From Sphingomonas phyllosphaerae FA2 (GTDB taxonomy: Bacteria; Pseudomonadota; Alphaproteobacteria; Sphingomonadales; Sphingomonadaceae): 64,000 bases of DNA. Location: contig NZ_KE386571.1 in assembly GCF_000427645.1 (NCBI RefSeq), forward strand, positions 2,351,454 through 2,415,453, given 5' to 3'. Below the pieces are notes generated by a model that saw only the letters and a program-made list of their open reading frames with translations, did no database searches and had not been told where the DNA came from. This document shows positions 59,318 to 64,000 of this stretch, piece after piece. Made by a program: the position numbers and the translations under genes. Every line of letters starts with the position of its first letter. The first letter of the stretch is position 1.

Positions 59318-60274
59318 TCAGCCCCTCTCGCCCGACCCGGTGATGCTGGCGGACCGCTGATGGCCACCCGCATCCGCGTCGCGCGCATAATCGTCGGCCA
59401 TCCCGCCCTGCGAGCGCTGCCCGCTTTGCAGTTGCGCCACCTCGGTCGGGTGCGCGGCGGCATCGCGTGCCGCGCCGCGCTCCTGCGAGGCCACCGCAGC
59501 GCGGCCGCGTGGCCCGTTGAAATATTCCTGGATCCACGGGTGATCCAGCGCCAGCAATTCGTCGATCGTCCCGACCGCGATCACGCGCTTGTCGGCCAGC
59601 ACCGCGACGCGGTCACAGATCGCGTACAGCGTGTCGAGATCGTGGGTGATGAGAAAGACGGTCAGCCCCAGCGTCTTCTGCAACGCCTTGGTCAGATCGT
59701 CGAACGCCGCCGCCCCGATCGGATCGAGCCCGGCGGTCGGCTCGTCGAGGAACAGCAATTCCGGATCGAGCGCCAACGCGCGCGCCAGCCCGGCACGCTT
59801 CTTCATGCCCCCGGACAGTTCGGCGGGAAACTTCGGCCCGGCATCCGCCGGCAAGCCGGTCATCACCACCTTGTACGACGCGATCTCGTCGAGCAGCGCA
59901 AGGTCGAGGTCTGGATAGAATTCGCGCAGCGGCACCTGCACGTTCTCGGCGACGGTCAGCGTCGAGAACAACGCCCCGCCCTGAAACAGCACGCCCCAGC
60001 GCTTGCGGATCTCGACCGTATCATGCTCGCTGCGGTCGAGCGTCGGTTCGCCGAACACCTCGACCTCGCCCTGCGTCGGCGATTGCAGCCCGATGATCGA
60101 GCGCATCAGTACCGACTTGCCGGTGCCCGATCCGCCGACCACGCCGAGGATCTCGCCGCGCCGCACCTCGAGATCGAGGTTGTCGTGGATGACCTGATCG
60201 CCGAATTCGTTGCGCAGCCCGGTCACCTTGATGATCGGCGCAGTATCGGGGCGGCTGGCATTATGTTGCGGCAT
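59318..60274 (-). CDS. mlaF: MlaF-type ABC transporter ATPase
   Basis: ATPase of the phospholipid transporter, 318 residues. Walker A VVGGSGTGKSVLMRSIIGL, Q-loop GVLFQGGALFSTLTV, signature ELSGGMKKRAGLARALAL, Walker B LLFLDEPTAGLDPIG, H-loop FLITHDLDTLYA. An unusual hydrophilic tail of about 50 residues (EYFNGPRGRAAV to the end) follows the nucleotide-binding domain. ATG 60274 overlaps the mlaE stop (TGATG). Confidence 0.94.
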   Translation of the reverse strand: MPQHNASRPDTAPIIKVTGLRNEFGDQVIHDNLDLEVRRGEILGVVGGSGTGKSVLMRSIIGLQSPTQGEVEVFGEPTLDRSEHDTVEIRKRWGVLFQGGALFSTLTVAENVQVPLREFYPDLDLALLDEIASYKVVMTGLPADAGPKFPAELSGGMKKRAGLARALALDPELLFLDEPTAGLDPIGAAAFDDLTKALQKTLGLTVFLITHDLDTLYAICDRVAVLADKRVIAVGTIDELLALDHPWIQEYFNGPRGRAAVASQERGAARDAAAHPTEVAQLQSGQRSQGGMADDYARDADAGGHQRSASITGSGERG

Positions 60275-61398
60275 CAGATCCAGCCGATCTGTTCGAAGAA
60301 GACCGCGAAGAACGCATCGACCACGATGACCATGAAGATCGCCTGCACCACCGCCGACGTGGTCTTGAGCCCGACCTGCTCGGCGTCGCCCTTCACCTGC
60401 ATCCCCTGGAAGCAGCCGGCGACCGCGATGATCCCGCCAAACACCGGCGCCTTGATCAGCCCGACGAACACGTCGGTGATCGGCACCACCTCGCGGATGC
60501 GCGCCACGAACGCGATCGGAGGAATGTCGAGCGCGAACCAGCACAACAGGCAACCGCCGAACACCGACAGCACAGCGGCATAGAAACCGAGAAGCGGCAT
60601 CAGCACGATCGCCGCGATCGTCCGCGGCAGCACCAGCGCCTCCATCGGCGAGACGCCGATCGTCCGCATCGCATCGATTTCCTCGGTCAGCTTCATCGTG
60701 CCGAGCTGCGCGGCGAACGCAGAACCCGATCGCCCCGCGACCATGATCGCGGTCATCAGCACGCCCAGCTCGCGCATCGAGATGCGCCCGACCAGATTGA
60801 TCGTGAACGCCTCCGCGCCGAATTGCCGCAGCTGCACTGCGCCCTGCTGCGCGATCACCACGCCGATCAGGAAGCTCATCAGTCCGATGATGCCCAGCGC
60901 CGAGACGCCGACCACCTCGAACCGCTGCACCGTCGCGTTGAAGCGGAAGCGGCTGGGATGGCGGATGACACCGCCGAACGCGATCACCGTCTCGCCCATG
61001 AACCCCAGCAGCCCGAGCGCAGTGCGCGCCGAATTGGCGGTCGACTCACCGATTTCGGCCAGCACGCGCCCGAAGGCGGAGCGCGACTGCGGGCGCATCT
61101 GCACCGGCTGGTCGGCGGCCTGCACCTGCTCCAGCAGGTTCTGCCCATCGCCGCTCAGTCCCTCGATCCGCGCGCCATGTTCGCGCGCGAAGCGGTGGAC
61201 CACCCACGCGCCGATCGTGTCGATCCGCTCGACTGCGGAGAGGTCGACGACCGCCACCTGCCCGTCCTGCTTTCCCAGCCGGGTCGGCAAGTCGCCCAGC
61301 CGCGCCAGCGACAGGTCACCGGTCACGCGCAGCACCTGTCCGTCGGCACCGTCACGATCCATGCTGAAGTCGGCAGCCGCACTCATCGTTCGATCCAT
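60274..61398 (-). CDS. mlaE: MlaE-type permease with N-terminal STAS domain
   Basis: 374 residues. The first 110 are STAS-like (VAVVDLSAVERIDTIGAWVVHRFA), i.e. an MlaB-like regulatory module fused to the permease, followed by the MlaE permease: GFMGETVIAFGGVIRHP, LIGVVIAQQGAVQLRQFGAE, MTAIMVAGRSGSAFAAQLGTM, MRTIGVSPMEALVLPRTIA. Hydrophobic helices cover residues 160-370. The start may be ATG 61398 or ATG 61386. First gene of the operon. Confidence 0.92.
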   Translation of the reverse strand: MDRTMSAAADFSMDRDGADGQVLRVTGDLSLARLGDLPTRLGKQDGQVAVVDLSAVERIDTIGAWVVHRFAREHGARIEGLSGDGQNLLEQVQAADQPVQMRPQSRSAFGRVLAEIGESTANSARTALGLLGFMGETVIAFGGVIRHPSRFRFNATVQRFEVVGVSALGIIGLMSFLIGVVIAQQGAVQLRQFGAEAFTINLVGRISMRELGVLMTAIMVAGRSGSAFAAQLGTMKLTEEIDAMRTIGVSPMEALVLPRTIAAIVLMPLLGFYAAVLSVFGGCLLCWFALDIPPIAFVARIREVVPITDVFVGLIKAPVFGGIIAVAGCFQGMQVKGDAEQVGLKTTSAVVQAIFMVIVVDAFFAVFFEQIGWI

Positions 61399-61474
61399 GC
61401 GGCAAAGCTCATCCGCTCACAAGCGCCCAGCGTCGCAATCGTTCCGCGCGCGTACCACTTTTGTGATCGTTCAC

Positions 61475-62725
61475 TCACAACGCCACGTCGATGCTGTGGA
61501 TCACCACCCCTACCAGCCCGCCGACCAGCGTCCCGTTGATGCGGATGAATTGAAGATCCTTGCCGACCGCATTCTCGAGTCGCTGCGTCACGGTTTGCGC
61601 ATCCCAGCCGCGCACCGTCTCCGACACCAGCCGCACGATCGCATCGCCATAATCGGCCGCCGCGCCCACCGCCGCGCGCCGCACGAAGCGGTTGATGATC
61701 CGCCCAAGCCGCGGATCGTCCTGCAAGGTCGCGCCCAGTTGATGCAGCGCCTCGCCCAGCTTGCCCGCCATCAGAGCATCGGGATCGCGCGCCGCGCGCA
61801 GCATCGCGGCGCGCGCCTGTTCCCACAAACCGTTGATCCAGTCCTGCATCGCAGGATTTTCGAGCAGCTCGATCTTCACCGTCTCTACACGCGCCTGCAA
61901 CGCGGGATCGTGCTGGAGCCGCTCGGCGACGCTCGCCATCGCCTCCTCGACCTTCAGGCGCAGCGGATGCTCGGGGTTGTCGGCCATCTCCGCGACCAGT
62001 TTGTCGAGCCCGTCGATGATCTTGTTGGCCAGCGTCTCGTCGAGTCCGGTCCAGCGCAGCACGGTGCCGGCGCGGTCGTGGACCATCGCGCGGATCAGAT
62101 GCTCGTTCGACCCCAGTGCGCCGCGCATCCAGCGCACCAGCGCGTCGATCACCGGGCGATGCCGCTCCTCCGCCATCGCCGCCGCCAGCGCGCGGCCCAG
62201 CATCGGCGACAGCTCGGTTTCGCGCACGCGGGCGACCATCATCGCGCGCACCATCCCGCCCAGCCGCTCCTGATCCAGCGCCTGCAACACCTCGGTCGCG
62301 AGCCGCGAGATGCCGCGCGTCAGCCGGCTACCCCCCGCCCCGCGCGGGTTGGCGAGCCAGCGCCCCGCCGCCGCGGCGACGTCGATCCGCTGCATCCGCC
62401 GCGCGACGACCGCCGGGATCAGGAAATATTCGCGCAGGAATTGCGCGAGCTGGTCGCCGATCCGGTCCTTGTTGCGCGGAATGATCGCGGTATGCGGGAT
62501 CGGCAGCCCCAGCGGGTGGCGGAACAGCGCGGTCACCGCGAACCAGTCCGCCAGCCCGCCGACCATCGCCGCCTCGGCAAAGGCGCGGACGAACCCCCAT
62601 GCGGGATGCCGCGACTCCAGCGCGCGCGATGCGAAGAAGGCGGCGGCCATCACCACCAGCAACAGCCCCGCGACGCGCCGCATCCTCACGAGGGCGGCGG
62701 GCGGAGGGGCGGCGCGGACGATCAT
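61475..62725 (-). CDS. DUF445-family membrane protein
   Basis: 416 residues. An N-terminal hydrophobic stretch (RVAGLLLVVMAAAFFASRAL) is followed by the DUF445 motif GFVRAFAEAAMVGGLADWFAVTALFRHPLGLPIPHTAIIPRNKDRIG, a long helical domain, and a C-terminal hydrophobic hairpin (INGTLVGGLVGVVIHSI). Function is unknown in the family; some relatives affect envelope or biofilm traits. Its nearness to the mla-type operon is suggestive only. Confidence 0.9.
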   Translation of the reverse strand: MIVRAAPPPAALVRMRRVAGLLLVVMAAAFFASRALESRHPAWGFVRAFAEAAMVGGLADWFAVTALFRHPLGLPIPHTAIIPRNKDRIGDQLAQFLREYFLIPAVVARRMQRIDVAAAAGRWLANPRGAGGSRLTRGISRLATEVLQALDQERLGGMVRAMMVARVRETELSPMLGRALAAAMAEERHRPVIDALVRWMRGALGSNEHLIRAMVHDRAGTVLRWTGLDETLANKIIDGLDKLVAEMADNPEHPLRLKVEEAMASVAERLQHDPALQARVETVKIELLENPAMQDWINGLWEQARAAMLRAARDPDALMAGKLGEALHQLGATLQDDPRLGRIINRFVRRAAVGAAADYGDAIVRLVSETVRGWDAQTVTQRLENAVGKDLQFIRINGTLVGGLVGVVIHSIDVAL

Positions 62726-62783
62726 CCCCGTAACAATCCCTGATCGCCCGTGAAGTTCAAGGCCGCCGCCGAAGAAGCCTCGT

Positions 62784-62862
62784 CGTCCCTGCGCAGGCAG
62801 GGGCCCATGTCTGTCGAGTGCGCCCGCACCCTACCCGGCACCGGCCACGCCAATGTGTCAGC
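62784..62862. repeat. Half copy of the 47839-type repeat
   Basis: CGTCGTCCCTGCGCAGGCAG followed by GGGCCCATGTCTG and, 45 bases later, CAATGTGTCAGCC. These words match the right half of the element at 47839 in reverse. It lies between the DUF445 and RND genes. Confidence 0.65.
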
Positions 62863-62870
62863 CCAAACCC

Positions 62871-64000
62871 CTATTCCGCCGGATGCTCCCCATCGCCCCG
62901 GAACGGAATCCGCCCGTGCGGCGCGCCGATCGCATCATGAGGCGCATGCTCGATCACCGCCCCCTCGTCGCCCGGACGATAGGTCAGCAGCCGCCGCCCC
63001 AGCCACGGCCCCACGCGCCGCTCGACCCCGATCGCCAGCGAAAAGGCCGCCGGCACGATCAGCAACGTCAGCACGGTCGAGACGATCAACCCGCCGATCA
63101 CCACGATCCCCATCGGCGCGCGCGACGCCCCGTCCCCCGACAGCGACAGCGCGGTCGGCACCATGCCCGCGACCATCGCGACGGTGGTCATCACGATCGG
63201 CTGCGCGCGCTTGTGCCCGGCATCGACGATCGCGTCATACGACGGCACGCCCGCCTGCATCTCCTCCAGCGCGAAGTCGATCAAGAGGATCGAGTTCTTG
63301 GCGACGATCCCCAGCAGCATCAACAAGCCGATGAACACCGGCATCGACAGCGGATTGCCGGTCAGCCGCAGCGCGATCAACCCGCCGAGCGGCGCCAGCG
63401 TCAGCGACGCCATGTTGACGAGCGGCGGCAACAACCGGCGGTACAGCAGCACCAGCACCGAGAAGACGAGGAACACGCCCGCCACCACCGCGACGATGAA
63501 GTTCTGGAGCATCTCCATCTGCCACTTGGCCTGTCCGACGCTCAGCTCGCCCACGCCCAGCGGCAGGTTCTTCATCGCCGGCAGCTGCTTCACCTTGGGC
63601 AGCATCACGCTGATCGTCTGGCCGGGGCTCAGGTCCGCGCCGATCGTCAACTGGCGCTGCTGGTTGATGCGCTGGATACGCGTCGGACCGGAGCCGAAGC
63701 CGATCTCGGCGACCACGCTCAGCGGCACCGAGCCGCCGGTCAGCGTCTGCACCGGCAAATTCTGGATCGTCGCCAACCGCGAGCGCGAACTCTGCTCCAG
63801 CGCGACCCGGATCGGGATCTGCCGGTCGTTGAGCGAGAAGCGCGCGCTGTTCTGGTCGATGTCGCCGATCGTCGCGATGCGGATCGCGTTCGACAGCGCC
63901 GACGTCGTCACCCCCAGGCTGGCGGCGAGGTCGAGCCGCGGCTTGATGATGATCTCCGGACGATTGAGATCACCCGCGATGCGCGGCGCGAGCAGCCCCG
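62871..64000 (-). CDS. RND efflux permease, C-terminal part (continues beyond window)
   Basis: The frame is open to the right edge of the window, so about one third of a roughly 1050-residue HAE1/AcrB-type drug or solvent proton antiporter is visible. Evidence: GLLAPRIAGDLNRPEI at the edge, QQRQLTIGADLSPGQ, MLQNFIVAVVAGVFLVFSVLVLLYRR, MPVFIGLLMLLGIVAKNSILLIDF, GHKRAQPIVMTTVAMVAGMVPTALSL, and MGIVVIGGLIVSTVLTLLIVPA. The C-terminal tail after AFSLAIGVERR is hydrophilic with several His/Pro residues. Partner membrane-fusion gene expected further upstream, outside the window. Confidence 0.95.
   Translation of the reverse strand, partial: GLLAPRIAGDLNRPEIIIKPRLDLAASLGVTTSALSNAIRIATIGDIDQNSARFSLNDRQIPIRVALEQSSRSRLATIQNLPVQTLTGGSVPLSVVAEIGFGSGPTRIQRINQQRQLTIGADLSPGQTISVMLPKVKQLPAMKNLPLGVGELSVGQAKWQMEMLQNFIVAVVAGVFLVFSVLVLLYRRLLPPLVNMASLTLAPLGGLIALRLTGNPLSMPVFIGLLMLLGIVAKNSILLIDFALEEMQAGVPSYDAIVDAGHKRAQPIVMTTVAMVAGMVPTALSLSGDGASRAPMGIVVIGGLIVSTVLTLLIVPAAFSLAIGVERRVGPWLGRRLLTYRPGDEGAVIEHAPHDAIGAPHGRIPFRGDGEHPAE

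Overview
The window is GC-rich, tightly packed chromosomal DNA from an alphaproteobacterium, most likely a sphingomonad (Sphingomonas or a close relative). The evidence is the order dusB-ntrB-ntrC-ntrY-ntrX-hfq-hflX, a TCA-cycle block (sdhB, zapE, mdh, sucD, sucA, sucB, lpd), a large NAD-glutamate dehydrogenase, CobS/CobT, an Hfq with two Sm domains in one chain, and two TonB-dependent siderophore receptors. The species assignment is inference from gene content only.

Layout. 1-0.43 kb: the end of an unknown gene and tRNA-Thr(CGU). 0.6-8.2 kb: a PAS-domain protein, NAD-GDH, an FkbM methyltransferase and a PKHD-type dioxygenase. 8.4-10.9 kb: an iron-uptake receptor. 10.9-15.5 kb: a ribbon-helix-helix protein and cobT/cobS, split by two toxin-antitoxin modules (vapBC and mntA-hepT) and a duplicated scrap of the cobS 3' end. 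15.7-17.3 kb: three overlapping glyoxalase-fold (VOC) genes. 17.4-28.3 kb: the TCA block, whose intergenic gaps hold palindromic repeats and two GIY-YIG reading frames bracketed by such repeats; one frame carries a nonsense codon. 28.4-32.0 kb: a small unknown protein, a DUF2235 hydrolase-like membrane protein and MazG. 32.2-41.6 kb (minus strand): hflX, tandem-domain hfq, ntrX, ntrY, ntrC, ntrB, dusB. 41.8-46.6 kb (minus): CPBP protease, glpX, an OprB-type porin, dapD and a HAD nucleotidase. 46.8-49.6 kb: an LLM oxidoreductase and purEK. 49.6-51.6 kb (minus): a small unknown protein, DUF3833 and nhaA with a structured leader. 51.8-54.0 kb: a second TonB receptor. 54.3-56.5 kb: an IS3-family (IS407-like) element, an AT-richer strip with no clear gene, and tRNA-Ser(GGA). 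56.6-64 kb: a cyclophilin-type isomerase, a minus-strand mla-type lipid transport operon (mlaE, mlaF, mlaD, lipoprotein), a DUF445 protein and the end of an RND efflux permease that runs off the window.

How it works together. The centre is carbon and energy metabolism (TCA enzymes, glutamate dehydrogenase, FBPase) beside nitrogen sensing (NtrBC, NtrYX) and RNA-based regulation (Hfq). Many junctions overlap by 1-4 bases, which points to translational coupling.

The most unusual layer is repetitive. Two families of palindromic intergenic repeats occur throughout the window. One family supplies the brackets for the GIY-YIG frames, which look like a repeat-plus-nuclease partnership comparable to REP/RAYT systems but with a different protein. 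No CRISPR array was seen.
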